64,000 bases of DNA from Beaufortia kweichowensis (taxonomy: Eukaryota > Chordata > Actinopteri > Cypriniformes > Gastromyzontidae): positions 16,580,425 to 16,644,424 of the forward strand of contig CM032802.1 of the NCBI GenBank assembly GCA_019155185.1, in the 5' to 3' direction. This document shows positions 36,696 through 50,289 of the stretch, in pieces; position 1 is the stretch's first letter, and every line of letters begins with the position of its first letter. Position numbers and translations under genes: made by a program. The notes beneath the pieces were generated by a model that did not search any database, was not told where the DNA came from, and saw nothing but the letters and a program-made list of their open reading frames with translations.

Positions 36696-39600
36696 ATGCG
36701 TAAAGCGCAGGACGCGTCGCGAGGCGACAGTGACGCGGCAGAAGTGGTGCAGCTGCGCGCGCTCTGGAGGAGATATGAGCATCACTGCATACAGACTGAC
36801 AGCTCTCACTGCACGCTGCTCAAAGATGATGTTCTCCTGCACATCGACAAACAACAGCCTCTCAAAAAGGTATTACAGAGTAAACTGAGAGTTGATTCAT
36901 AAGCTCTGGTTTCTGTGAGATACCAACAGCATTTTAAATAACACCATCTGGGCAATTCCATGTTAATATCAACCTTATATGGAAAAAAAGTATTTTTATG
37001 AAAGGTTTTAATCAGAATGATTTTTTATAGTCAGGTAAAGTGCTGTTTTCAGAATTGTCACATCTATAACAGTCCATATTCCGCATAAATTGGCGCATAA
37101 AATAAAATAAATATTATTTTATGTTCTTTTAAGAGTCGTCTCTTCTCCATTAGTTGGGTATTGTAGCTTCTGGTTTGTGCATATTAATTCACATAATTTT
37201 TTTTAACTTTTAAGTATGTTGCTTCTCTGTTTTTTGTTACATTATGCATGTATATTTCCATTTTTTAAAATAGATAACTCGTGCAAAGACATGTGTCTGG
37301 ACTCAACAGGTCTTTAATAAAATAAAAACAGATGGTTCAATGTATTGGTAATAAATACATTTTGTTAGAATTTATATTTCAAGTTTTGACTGAAAATGTC
37401 ATGTCCATAATGCTGGAACTGCCCATAAGTGTGTTAGCCTACTTAGGGAATATTACAATAACGCTCCAGGTCACAATTTTACTCCAAAATCAAAAGAAAA
37501 AATAAAGAATATTTTTGTATTATGTAAGATTTAGGGCCTTTCAAAGTTCTGGATTGAAACATTGATTTCATGAGCATTTGTATGCATGCATTTGTAAGTA
37601 AAGTACGTTTAAGGGTTGTTGTGTACCTTATATAACTGTGTGTGACGAATACAAATCTTCAGTCTTGACTGCAGTATTAAGGAATAAGAGGGAACTCTTT
37701 CATAATGAAAAATGTGGTAAAACATATTTTTTGATTTTGTAGTGAAACGTGACCCAGACATGTTCCTGACTTCACTCGTTTTTCAGTTAATCCGAATGTT
37801 TGTTTCTCATTGTCTGTCTCTCCTGTAGATCACACTCTCATTTCCGGATTACAAGCCATCAGATGTCATTTTGCCAAGCCTCCAGCCGATATTAATGGCT
37901 TTACGAGATGAGCGTTACACACATGTGGAAGAATTGCACATCTGGAATCTGTCTTTCAAACAAAAAGACATAGTTGAGCTGGTGAGGACTATATTTCCTG
38001 CTTTTTTGTCTTTTATATAGCCTAATTATATCATTTTTAGGAAATAATTTTTAGCTGCAGTAGTAAAAGAAACACAAAAGGTTTCAGATTTGTTTGTTTT
38101 AACCTCTGAAGTAGGTTAGCCATGTAGGATACGTTACTATAAACCCTTTTGAGTGAACTAAACTTACCTGGGTAGCCACTGAAACCGGCTTTATCCAACA
38201 GTCAATATATCTTATACAACCACATAAGAAAGTCTGTTTCTTGTTTTTGATCTGCAAACTGTAATGGGCCATATCAGTTGCCTTTTTATCATAATACTTC
38301 ATCAGTTCAGCTTTGGAAGAAGCTTTGAATCACACAACTACTTTAGGTTCCAGAATTCCTTCATTTCTTTCCTGTCATCTTGGCATTTTGTTACAAAACA
38401 TTTTGGCTTTCGATTTACAAGCATCTGTTCTCTCTTCGGTTCAGGTCTTTCCGTCAATCACACCATTATTCCAGGCAATGAAACATTTACAATGGAATTA
38501 AATATCTTTCATAAACCAGAGCTAAAGACAATGCGAACCGTGTGGCAAACGAAAGTTTGGCACTTTGAAATTGTTGTCTTGTAAGCGATATCCCTGGAGT
38601 ATTGAAGACACATCTGTTCTATTTTTACTATATAAATAAGACCCAATTATCACTGTGGCTTTTCTTTTACTGGTCTGTATTTCCAACTAGAGCCGCGATA
38701 CCTTAGAAGCTACGGCTGGTTGTCAAACGCATAAATGCATAATGGAAATCAGCAGATGTACACAGCAGCTGATAGCAGAACTCTCCACTGTAAGGTTACA
38801 GTTACAAATGTTTCCAGCATTAGGAGACTTAAAACTTCTGTAGCCACTTGAGATGAACTTCATGAGTTCTCATATGGCACAGCCTAAACCCTTTTTGTAT
38901 ACAATATATAGATCTGTCGACACCTGTTTCTTTAGTTAACTATTTATTTTGAACCAGTCTTGTATTGTCGACCACTGAATACACCCCACTAATATTTCTA
39001 ATAACCCAGTTATGTATTAACTTATTTACATACATACATATCAAATTTTTTTCCAAACTCCAAAAATCATCTTCAGATTAATTCAGTCAAACTTGATTTC
39101 TCATTATACATAAATTCTGTTTTTATGCCCGGATTCCATCTGCACTTTAAATTATATGGCTCTTAATAACCAATGTAAAATTTGTGCATTTAATATTAAA
39201 GTGTTACATTTTACAAACAATCCTACTGTAAATCATACCCCTCTCCAGGCTGTGTATCCCACTCTCCTAAATTTGTTATGACTACTGACATACGTTCACA
39301 ATTTTGTGATCCACACCCGCCCTTGTTCACACTTCAGCTCATATAAATCAGAACAATCTGTCCAATTTAAATGTGAGAAAAGAGCTTTGATGCCCTGAAA
39401 ATCACTGTCATATTTTTCAGAGCCGCTGACAGTGAATGTAAGGAAAACAGTATTGTGCATGAGCATGCAAATGAAGTTTTGCTCTTCAAAGGTGTGTGAA
39501 GGATATCTCAACATATAAATGAGACACGTCTGCAGATTTATGTGCGCCGGTGAGACGGTTATGAAAACAAGAGTTTCGTAAGAAGTTCTCATTGATGGGC

Positions 39601-42600
39601 GTTACTGTTAGATAAGATGTTCCTCCTGCAGATCATGACTAGCGTATGGAACGATGTTTATACAGTATAGGCTTAAGCTGGTTATTGTTCCTCACACTTT
39701 CTAAGAAGTAACACATGGTCAGTTGTTTTTGTAACATGATAAGCAATGTGGCTTTGATCTCAGTGATACCGCAGTGAGGTTGGGCATCATGAGAAAAATA
39801 CTTTTCATTTTTATTTTAATAAGCCGCTGTGATTTCCTCCAGGGCCTGTGGGTGTAAACCACCTTTTAATCTATTCAATTGCGGTAGGAAATTTGTAACT
39901 TTGTGAGCATTTTGTTCAATTGTAAATAAAAAAAAAAGATATGGCACAAACAGTTCTGAATAAACTGTATTGTTAGATTTTGGGAGAAAAAATGAGTGGT
40001 GATTGCTGTTGGACAATGCCCTAGTGATTCCCAGAGCTGTTGCTACTTCGGATATTCAGTCCTCTGTTCATCTGTCCATTTTCTACACTTGTTAAACCGC
40101 GGTCCCACTAGACTTTTCATTACAATAAGTTCCATTTATACACATATGGCAGACTAGAAACACAAGCTCATAAGTGAAAATATTGACATTTCGTTGTGTT
40201 TGAACCATTAAGTTTGGTGAACTCTGGCCTGCGAATTCATTTCATGTGATGACATGGGATCAATAGACAGTTAAAGGGACATTTCACCGAAAAATAAACA
40301 TTCAGTCATCATTTATTCACCTCATGGTGTTCAAAACCTGTATAGGACTCTTTCATCTGTTGAACACAAAAGAAGAATTTTGAGAAATGTCTTAGTGGTT
40401 TTGTGTCTGAACAATGGAAGTCAATGGGGGTCAATGTTGTTTGGTTACAAACATACTTTAAAATATCTTCGTTTGTGTGAGAAGAAAGAAAGTCATATAG
40501 GTTGTGACATAATGGTGAGTAGATAATGAAAGAATGTTAATTTCTGGGTGAACTATCCCTTTAATACGTGTAACAGTAACAGTAACACAGAGCAAATCTC
40601 ATTTTATACAATACAGCTTTAACAAAACAAAAACAACAATAATAGTGCAATCCATGTGTGGATAAATAATTACATCTGAAATGTATATCCAGCCCATACA
40701 CTGTTTCATTCTGAAAGTCTTGGGTGTGTAGGGTCACGACAAGTGCTATGGCCTATTCCAGCGTGAAGGACAAACATTTCTTTGACAGTTTTTAGAGATA
40801 GAGATTGATTCTTCTTCATGTAATTCTTGTTTTTTTAATCATTTTATGATTTGGTGACTTAGGAAACTAAACTTGCAAGCTGCATGATTTGAGGTTTCAT
40901 TCATATCTGTGGTATAAACCTGGGGTTCCCAAACGTTTTTTACCATCAACATATTTTTAAATAGAAATACTGGGAAGAAAACATCTCCATTCCTGTTGTT
41001 GGATGAATAAAGTTAATATTAATAGCACACTTAAAGTAAGATTTACATTTATTCATTTAGCAGACGTAAGTAAGATTTAACTTAAGGTAAGATAATAAAC
41101 CATTGTAACTGCTAGTCAATTGAACCATTTTCCAAATTAGCTCATTTAAAAGGGTCATGTGATGGTTCTAAAAAGAACATTATTTTGTGTATTTGCTTTA
41201 ATGCAATGTGTTTACGTGGTTTTAGGTTCAAAAAGGTCCAATTTGAAAATAAATTGATGTTTTGACAGTGTCTTCTGTTGGAGAGGGGTGGAAGGACTGT
41301 GTATCCCATCAGATCACTGGAGCTTCTGGATTGTAAACTCAGTGACGGGTGTCTGGAGAGACTCGGAAAGGCCGTGAACAGCAGCTACATCACCACACTC
41401 TGCCTGGACTACACACGGTGAGTGGTGTAGATTGTGTAGATTGTATTGTGAGTGCACTTAAGGTCAAGAAATATCTGACAATCTGCTTGTTTAAACATAA
41501 AGCATGTCAATGGTTAATGAATGGCTTCTTCATTCTGTCTGTCTCTCTATCTCAGCATGGGAGAGGAGGGGTTGAAAGGTCTTCTCAGTGGAGGTCTGAG
41601 GGCCAGTCACGTACATTCTCTGAGTTTGTGTTATTGTGGTTTGGGTTCGTGGAGCGGAAATCTGCTGGCTTCTCTCCTCATCAAAAGTTCAGTGAGGTAT
41701 GAACTGGTATGATCACCGTTGCTTTTGTTTCCTATTAATCCATGAACAACTGCTGGGATCCATCAGCTTCTGGAGAAACAGCCAGATTTCATCAAATGGT
41801 AATTCATGAATGTGAGTTTCTGCCGAGCTTTGCCTCAAGCGGAACGTTAGAGTAATTACAATATGTGTATGAATTATGACTGGATAACAATACGGTGATG
41901 GCTTAATGGAGTTTTTGTTTCAAGACAGATGAAATACAGTAGTTTTCGACCAACTGTTGTCGCTAAGAAGATTCGAAATGTTAAATTCAGAAAACCAGTA
42001 TGACAATAAATAGTAATAAATTAACCTGATAACTGTCACCACAGAAATTGAGTATATACATGTAAATGAAATTTTTTTTTAAACATTTTAAGTCTTTAAA
42101 AAGTCTTTTAAGTCTTTTTAGGTGTTTTTTTTTTAAATTAATGTAACATTAACTCTTTTTTAATACATTTTTTGTTTATGTTTATTGTTAGGAAAATTTG
42201 TCAAATATTACATCTTGAGTCTTGTACTTTTTCATCAATTTTTAGTTTGTCATGATTAGTTTAAAATTCAACTATGAAATATTAAAGTGAATAGGGAAAT
42301 AACAAAGGTGTTCCTCCTGAGGAACGGTGACAACAGGTTAATATTTATTAATGTTTGCTACATGAAAATGTACAAAGAAATGCCACACAAGGATTTCCCT
42401 AAAGGGAAATGAGTGAACCAGGGCTTTAGATAGTTTCATAGAAACTGTTCCATGAAAACAGATCATTTATGCTAAAAAGGTTGACACATATTTCTCTAGG
42501 GAACTCTTCGTGGATGGCAATGAACTGCAGTGTGGGGGCGCCACTGAGCTGATTAAACCTCTCTCTGAAAACAGCCAGAAAATGGCAGAGACCCAAAACA

Positions 42601-45600
42601 TGACTACATCCATCACAGGTGGGTGTGTGTTCATAGTAAATCATCACCGGTTTAAAGGGCCAAGAAGTTGTCCTTTTCCTAAAAAGAGTCAGGATATGCT
42701 TGTTCCATAGGGCTCCAACTGTTTCTCTGAACCAGTGCAATGCAGCCATGAAATCTGTAATGTTATGCAATGAAGTATACTGCAGTTGATGTGATACAGT
42801 CGAAACTTTTAGATTTTTAAATGACATTACACACCAACACCGTCGTTCATTTCTTCTTTTAGATGATCTGATCTATCAGCAGAGCAGTACAAAGTCTCCA
42901 GCACAAAAGAAATCAGCAAGCAATGGTAATACAGATTTTCTAAACCCTTGAGACACATGCAGAATCATTTCATGTGAATAGATAGACTGTAGGGGTGTTG
43001 AAATTAATCGTTGCATTGCGATGCGGACGATTCTGCATTGATGCAGTAATAGACCTTAATCGATTATAGCCTATGACGTCATTCGCATATACGCGTGTCA
43101 GTCATGCGAGTTTAAAATGGCGGAAGGAGGCGAAACACAGACGCGAATATTAAAAAATGCACCTACAAATTTTACCATGATTTTTACCAATGAGAAATGA
43201 GTTGATCTCATGTGAATTTTACCAATGCATCGTGAAATCGAATTGAATCAAATCGTTGACATGATAATCGTAATCGAATTGAATCGTGAAACCAGTGCCA
43301 ATTTACACCCCTAATAGACAGCTTGCCGTTTTTCGTTGTGAGACCCTCAATCAAAGGACCATATCAATATCCTGAATAATACTGAAATATCTACCAACAT
43401 CTCTGGTTCTCTCATAACTCCTGTTAGGTCTCAGTTTTCCCTTGGGTTCAATTTTAACATACCTTTGTCTTGACCACCTGAGCAAACATACTCGCTCAGG
43501 ACTTCTGTTACCTCGACCGGCCAGCTCAGACACAGAAACACTGAGATAAAACAGGAAGTATCATAGAGACACATGCATGCAGATTTACACACAGGCTTCA
43601 AAGTTGTATAAGCTGTACTTTATTCTCAAAATGGAAACATTTTATTTAAAAAAGTTATTATAAAAACAACTTCCATGTCATGATGAACTGGGATGTACAG
43701 TACAGTGTGAATTTGATGGATGCCAGATTTTTCTCAGCTACAGATGTCATGTTGTGGTTAGGGAAGAAGACAAAGAAGAAAAGAGGAAAAGGCAAAAGCC
43801 GTCGTGAAGCGAAGGAAGGGGTCTGGCTCAAGAAGCTGCACATGTTTGATAACTCTATTGACAACCAAGTGCCAAATCAGCTAAAGCGATTCATGGAGCT
43901 CATCTGCATGTGAGTATTTCATTGACTTTCATAGAAGTTGACAGTGTCAGTGCTAATGCATGTACCAATCAGGCATGTAGTAAGTCATAAGTATATACAG
44001 TGGGGGAAATAAGTATTCAACACTTGAACAATTTTTTTATTAAACACATCACTGTGAACGATTAGTTTGTTCATACAGGAAGTGTCTTATTGAAGCTGTT
44101 ATTGCAAACAAAGGCTTTTCCACCAAGTATTAAGTATAATCTCAGTTAGTGTGTTCAATACTTTTTTCTTCTCCTATTTCACTTTATTAAATATAACTTT
44201 TTATGGGTTTGTAATTTTATGATTTCTTTATCTGTGTAGATTTCTTGAGTTAATACCAACATCTGGTCAAAATTTCATGTGAATTGCTGCACTGGAAATG
44301 TGTTTAATAAAAAATTTGTTCAAGTGTTGAATACTTATTTCCCCCACTGTATATTGAATGCGATGTAAGTTGCTTTGATAAAAAAAATGTAGAAATAATT
44401 ATGGATAATTTGCCTAATGACTATTTTAGTGATACCACAGAAGGTACATTATATGCATGGATATTTAAAATCTTGCTTACATCAATTTTAAACGTCATGC
44501 ATACTGTCAATCTAAATAAGGTATGAGAGTAAAAAGCAGTCAAGACTTTGTCTGTGTTAGCATTGAATTTGATTCACTGTTAATGGGTCTATTTGGGTCA
44601 TTTGTTATAAATTAAAAGTTTGTTTACGACAGTTGGCTCGGCTTAAAGTCTCTTCTCCACATTACCAGCCAAGAACCTGTTTAGATACAAAGATCAGGAA
44701 TGAATCATTTATCGCTTCCTCTAACTGTTTCCTGTCTGTTTTCTGCTCGCACACTTTTATGCAGTAAAGGTTGATCTAGTTGCCCGACATTTGCTTGCAA
44801 CTCCTCCTATTGTCCACCTGGGTTTTCATCTCAGATTGTCAGATTGATTTTATTAGTCTCAAACAGCTCATTGCATTATTCTACATACTGTAGGCACAGC
44901 ATACAATCTCAGCGGAAATACACAGGCAATAAATGTGTTTTAATATATAGACTAATCAACCAAAATAAAAAACGAAAAGTGATGGCTAATAATATATGGC
45001 TGTTATTAAACAAATATGCAGAAATCCCTTTATTTTTGCATTGATCCACAGCTTTGTTACACAGAAGAAACACTAAACAAGCTGTTATGCTCCAGACACA
45101 TTATGTGTGAGAGGATGGAAAATGGTCATAAAACACAGCTTTAAAGCATTAAACCTTGAACTACATTATAGGCAAGACATGAAAAAAAGATATGAGAAAT
45201 ATTTGATACGCTCACAGGGTTTGAGAGACCTGATTTCCTTGGCGGCTTACAGAATATTCTTCATTAACACTGATTAAAAGGCATTCGCTTAGCATTTGTG
45301 AAATCGTTTACAGCTGTTACCATTTCTCAACATGATTGTGAATGTTTTACATGGTGGACTTAAGTTTACTTGCTTAAAATAATCTGTTTTTGTTGTTTGA
45401 TTGGACACAATGAGTATTTTATGTTCGGTCATATGTCATCCTGATTGATTATTTTATGGTACAAATCTCAAATAAAAACATTTGGAAAAAACATGCAATT
45501 TGGGGAAGTGCCTCTATGTAACATGTCCTATGTTCACAGTCTTATTATATCTGTGTGTCACTAAATGTCTGTCAGTCTGGTGAAGTTCTCCGGTGACCTG

Positions 45601-46645
45601 ACCGAACTGGACCTTGGTGAGAATCACATCGGAGAGGATGGTGGGAAAGAGCTTTTACAGGCCCTGAGAGAGAGAAAAGCAGGTGTGGACTTTTTAAATG
45701 TGAAAATCTGTTGATCTGGATAATGTCACCCCAGAAAGGAATAATTAAAGAGCCCTGGACTAGACCCTGCAGGTGGCTTAGTGGACTGAAGAAAAGTTCT
45801 GCTATTACTTTACAACAAAGTTACCTAAATACAACAAGTCCGACTGTGTGACATTATGCTGTTGGATTGTTAACTTCCTTTTGGCCACAGAGTAACATAC
45901 ATGTAAGTTTTATGGAAGAACTCTATGTCCTCTACTAACACATGATTGCTGCTTATTAGTGCGCTCAACACTATCAGCATGGCTTTTGGCTGCTCAATAA
46001 TCAGACTCGACCAGACTCGATTACATTTATTCAATGAAAAAGCTCAATTTAAAAAAAGAGTGATGGTGTTTTCCCTATATTTACATTTCAAATATTTTAG
46101 TGTGGAATGCTAGCCGTAGTGAATGTTCATGTGACACCCGCATCACCAGGTTTCCAGCTGGAGCAATCTTATGAAAATCAATTATTGTTATGTTATTTCA
46201 TTATTTGAACCTTCTTTGTTTAATAGAATGAATGACCAAATACGTAAAGAAACCTTTTTCTACTTTTGTAACAGCTAAGCTGTCACCAATTAAAATCCAA
46301 GTGTCAACACGCATGTCCACTGAAACATTCAGCGCCATTTTGAAAAGTTCAAAGGAGCTTAAATCTGGAAAAAAGAAACGACAGAAGAAGGTACAGTATA
46401 CACAATAAATGAAGATTTCAGCATGTTGCATACAATGATGGTGATTTTTAGTGGCTGTATAAAGTCAATTTACACGTGTATTGTAGTTCATCACATTAAC
46501 TATTGTTTTTTTTATTTGTTTAGTATTGGTGATATTGTATTTGCTGTACCACTCATAAAAGCAATATGAATGCATTTCTGTCTGCTATTCTAACACTCGG
46601 TATTTTCTTGTTTTTTTATTTCTAAAACAGGGAAAAATGAAGTAG
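36696..46645 (+). CDS. leucine-rich repeat protein, uncharacterised, 10 exons, ~402 aa
   Basis: Exons: 36696-36869, 37829-37981, 41269-41417, 41556-41696, 42500-42618, 42863-42925, 43738-43909 (43744 or 43762 are alternative in-frame acceptors), 45576-45682, 46275-46390 and 46631-46645. All have GT-AG ends and compatible phases; the stop is TAG. The start MRKAQDASRG is followed by a helical N-terminus (QLRALWRRYEHH). Ribonuclease-inhibitor-type LRRs follow: VEELHIWNLSF, IRSLELLDCKLSDGCLERLG, ITTLCLDYTRMGEEGLKGLL, VHSLSLCYCGLG and VRELFVDGNEL. A lysine-rich insert (KKTKKKRGKGKSRREAKEG) precedes LKKLHMFDNSI and LTELDLGENHIGEDGGKELL. The tail is basic (KSGKKKRQKKGKMK). I cannot name the orthologue. 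The X-box-like promoter motif hints at a ciliary role, which is inference only. Confidence 0.85.
37982..40270. other. LRR gene intron, no gene seen
   Basis: AT-rich intron; the frames at 38264-38584 and 39296-39592 show no family features. Confidence 0.4.
40271..40564. mobile_element. TTAA-type MITE
   Basis: It starts TTAAAGGGACATTTCACCGA and ends TGGGTGAACTATCCCTTTAA, with the inner CATCATTTATTCACC typical of a very common cyprinid MITE. The two ends have drifted apart slightly. Confidence 0.8.
41146..41325 (+). mobile_element. partial MITE copy reaching into LRR exon 3
   Basis: TTAAAAGGGTCATGTGATGG and the following block (AGAACATTATTTTGTG..., TGTGTTTACGTGGTTTTAGG) match the MITE at 9862-10558 and 22547-24168. 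After a gap, 41258-41286 is identical over 29 bases to the inverse of 9895-9923, and 41303-41319 over 17 bases to the inverse of 9876-9892. The second part includes the splice acceptor and start of exon 3 (41269). Confidence 0.55.
42990..43313. mobile_element. hAT-type MITE in an LRR gene intron
   Basis: The ends TAGGGGTG and CACCCCTA are flanked by ATAGACTG (42982-42989) and ATAGACAG (43314-43321), an 8-bp target duplication with one mismatch. The inner sequence has repeated AATCGAATTGAATC blocks. Confidence 0.75.
43998..44349. mobile_element. Tc1/mariner MITE
   Basis: CAGTGGGGGAAATAAGTATT (left) is the inverse of AATACTTATTTCCCCCACTG (right), flanked by TA. The body of 352 bp has no transposase. 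Confidence 0.9.
44352..45575. other. LRR gene intron, no gene seen
   Basis: Unremarkable AT-rich intron sequence. Confidence 0.4.
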
Positions 46646-48030
46646 TTCTGGATCTCTGGGGGTGTTTACATGGACTGCTGCAATAATGGACTTTGGAAAG
46701 ATGTTCTTGGTTTATAATGTTCTCTTTAAATATTTTATCATGTTTTCAATTTGTCACAATAGTTTAACTCCAGGACTCTTTTTAATGTGGCCTGAACAGA
46801 CGCGCACCAGAGAGAGCAGATCAAATAAAACTTCCAGCTTTCCAGATTATGAAGCATTAATTTGTCATCAGGGGTTCTGGATCACATGTTCTGCTTGTCA
46901 ACTGAGAATGTGAGTTTGCATGAGGATGTTTGTTTTTCATCACTTTTTTATGTTCACGGCTTGTTGTGAAATAAGTGTTTGTTTTTTCTTAAGAGTGTAA
47001 TATCTCAAATGTTTCTATTTGACAAATTGTTGTTAGAAAAAGTGAAATTGAATTTGTGTGTGTCATGTGTCATTAACCCATGGTTTAACTATAGTTAAAC
47101 AAAAGTTAGCCATGGTTTTACTGTAATTGTTTGGTTTATTCATGAATTCACTGAGAAACGTGGTTACATTTTTACTATAATAAAACGGGTAGGCCTATAA
47201 ATTCTTTTTTTTTTTTTTTTTTAAAGGGAGGCTTAGCGTAGATTTAAGAGTTGGGTTTAGAAAATAACATCATTTTCGAGTGAAAACCACTGTGTCTATG
47301 AGATGGTCTGATTGGCAGATTGAGAACAGAATGATGTGTGTTACGTACAGCATGTTTCTTTCATTCGTAGACGTGTTTTTGGTTCATTTGGTTGTGTCTC
47401 CATCTTGAGGTGAAGAATTAAACTGCATTCAGTGTTTATATTGTGAGCGGATCATTCAGAACTATTCAAGTACTTTTAACTAAATTCTGCAGAAACTAAT
47501 AAAACATGTATTCTGTTTTCAGCTAAAATATTAATAAATATAAAATGATTTCACATTTTGATAGTTTAATATCTAAAAATATTTACAACTTTTCTGCTCT
47601 AATATCTTGCTGCACGGAGAATACTGCTTTTCAAAATCATACAGGTAAAGCTAAATATATTATAATATTATAAATATTTATAATGTCAGGTTAAATTTAC
47701 CTAATAGTTTATCAAACATCTCTAAAAGGGGTAAGAAACTTTAACTTTTTCTTTATTGAAAATTCCAATGAACGTCAAATGACATTAAACAGAAAACGGC
47801 TATAGAAACGGCTTGGAAACCGTGCAATGGATACAGATCAATAACATGAATTAAGACAAAATATAATAATTATGATTATTATTTCAAAGAACTGTAATAT
47901 CTGTAACTGTTATAGTATGACTTTTGTCACAGTTTAACTTTCAAAGTAATGTGTCTACTACCTTTTTAAAATGATGGTTTAGTCCTCCGCCACGGGTAGG
48001 CGCTGTGATTTCTCTGCGCGGCTCTAGCCG
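46646..48030. other. LRR gene 3' UTR and polr2i upstream region
   Basis: An AATAAA at 46824-46829 is the likely polyadenylation signal of the LRR gene. The rest is AT-rich with a T17-type run near 47204-47222. GC content rises from 47980 towards the polr2i promoter. Confidence 0.5.
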
Positions 48031-48037
48031 GAGGTTA

Positions 48038-48047
48038 CGCATGCGCA
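48038..48047. promoter_or_regulatory. NRF1-like site in the polr2i promoter
   Basis: CGCATGCGCA lies about 95 bp before the polr2i ATG in a GC-rich, TATA-less stretch. NRF1 sites of this kind are common in housekeeping promoters. Confidence 0.5.
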
Positions 48048-48139
48048 TAGCGCACTGTTTCCAGTCTCGGCATTGTGCAACAGGGTTTTGTGTTTGTTAT
48101 AAACTGTAGAGACTTTTACAAGCTAAAATAAACCTAGAG

Positions 48140-50011
48140 ATGGATTTAGACGGCGGCACGCATGAGCCTGGGTTTGTGGGAATTAGATTCTGTCAGGAGT
48201 GGTGAGTATATGGCTTTATTTAAGTTAAATAAGTTAAATGAGTGTTAGTGTATCATGCATGTTTCAGGCACTAGAAAGTCTCACATGGATATTTGTCTTT
48301 TTTACAGTAATAACATGTTGTATCCTAAAGAGGATAAAGAAAACCGTATTCTGCTCTACGCTGTAAGTTGTTTAACATGTCTATTAAATAAACAGCTTGT
48401 GTTGATTAACATTGCAGCATTATACTGTTATATTTTTGTTAAGACAGTAAATGTATATACTACAGACAAGAACTTACTATTAATAAGACATGTTGAAGTG
48501 AGCTTTATGTTTGTTTACAGAAGTTTGTGTGAGTAAAGTAGTTTAAAATAGGAAAATTGTATGCACAAAGACTAGAGAGAGGTAAAGGTAAAAACTTAAG
48601 CTGTGTTTGTTCATGTGTGACGTGTATGTTTTCAGTGTAGAAACTGTGACTATCAGCAGGAAGCTGACAACAGTTGCATTTACGTCAACAAAATCACCCA
48701 CGAGGTTGAGTAAGTATTTTCAAACAAATTTCTTCAAATGTCTTCAAAATAAATGATTTTTAATATCATGAGAAACATATCTGTCAGTTGTGTCTAAACT
48801 TTTGACTGGTACTGTACGTATATAGCAACTTACTAATAGTAAATAGAGATTAATTTCCAAAATGTTTTGGCTCTCCTGACCTCTTTAAAATGATCTCTTC
48901 CAGCGAACTCACCCAGATTATTGCAGATGTTGCCCAGGATCCAACATTGCCCCGGACAGAAGACCATCCGTGCCCCAAGTGAGTGTTAAATAAAACCATT
49001 GTAAAATATTTTTATAGTAACTCACATGCTAATCTATCACTTTACTGAAATGTAATTTTATGTCTGTCCATAATGTAATCAAATTAGATTTTGTTCTGGA
49101 AGCGTTTTGTAATTATGCAATAATTATTATTGTATAAACATAAATATTAGCATTAATGTTGTTATAGGTGATCTACAAAAACAATATCAATATTGTTTGT
49201 TTATTATTATTATTTTAAGTATTAGAGGTAGTAAAAGTAGTATTTATACTTCACTATTTTACAGTACATTTAGGTTTTGTAACTGTTTCTGTTGTTTTAG
49301 GTGTGGCCACAAGGAGGCAGTGTTCTTCCAGTCTCACAGCATGAAAGCAGAGGTAAAAACAAGCACAGTCACTGTTTGCTGCTGTTGTTTTGCCATAGTA
49401 CCACAACAACACTCCCGTGTGTGTGTGTGCGCGTGTGTGCGTGCGCGTGCGTGTGTGTGTGTGATGTTGAACAGTGTTTTTAAACACACAACGCTGTTGT
49501 TTATCAAGTAGCTTCTGCTGTGGGAATTGTCTGTGACATTCTGCATGTGCATTTGACATTCTGTAACTTTTTTAAATCCTAATTTGTCCCATATTTTAGG
49601 GTTGTAAAACTATAACAAAAATAAGAATTCCTGCACTGTATGTATGTTTATACTCATAAAATCATAATATGAAGTTATAAGAGCTTTTAAATGTGTAAAA
49701 AGCCTTCATTAAGGCCAGTTTTGGCGGTAATGGAAAACATTATAAATGGGGTTAATATATACATGAATAAATATAACTGTATAAAAAAGAATGAAAGTTA
49801 TCAAAAAGTTTAATTAGCAATCCTTATTACAGTTATATGCCGATTTATAATTTAGCTCCTGACTGACATTTTCAGTACAGCAATGTCACATGTTTTATTA
49901 TTGACATTTGTGTATTGCCATTTCTTATGTCACAATTCTGCACTATAGGATGCCATGAGGCTTTATTACGTCTGCACCGCTCCACACTGTGGCCACAGAT
50001 GGACAGAATGA
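48140..50011 (+). CDS. polr2i: RNA polymerase II subunit RPB9, 6 exons, 126 aa
   Basis: Exons: 48140-48201, 48308-48362, 48636-48709, 48904-48978, 49301-49352 and 49949-50011, all GT-AG with matching phases. The product begins MDLDGGTHEPGFVGIRFCQE and is near-identical to vertebrate RPB9 from GFVGIRF onwards. Two zinc ribbons are complete: C18/C21 with C40/C43, and C87/C90 with C115/C120. The conserved linker DELTQIIADVAQDPTLPRTE and the end GHRWTE are present. RPB9 sits on the Pol II jaw and supports start-site choice, TFIIS-stimulated cleavage and proofreading. The length is one residue above the human 125 aa. An AATAAA at 50283-50288 probably ends the transcript. It is intact and I see nothing unusual. 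Confidence 0.97.
49416..49463. repeat. GT/GC microsatellite
   Basis: Mixed GTGTGT and GCGCGT run in the last polr2i intron. Confidence 0.9.
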
Positions 50012-50282
50012 GGAAGATAAAACAGATGTGCTGTCCTGTGACGTTATTTCTCAGTTCAGACATAAATTTCACAGATTTAAAGTCTGAATGTGGTTGATCA
50101 GTGACCTGACAGTGTTTCTGCATTGGGTAAATTCAACGTTGGTTTTTATGTTTTGTTTAGTCCTTTAAAAAACGATTTGCAAACATTTAAATATCAGCAT
50201 GCAGTGGGAAACTTATCCTTTTCCCAGTTTGTTTATAGTTGGTCATTTTATTTTAAATTAGTGTATTTTTTTAAAGTTTTGT

Positions 50283-50288
50283 AATAAA
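50283..50288 (+). terminator. polr2i polyadenylation signal
   Basis: AATAAA located 272 bp after the polr2i stop. Confidence 0.5.
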
Positions 50289-50289
50289 A

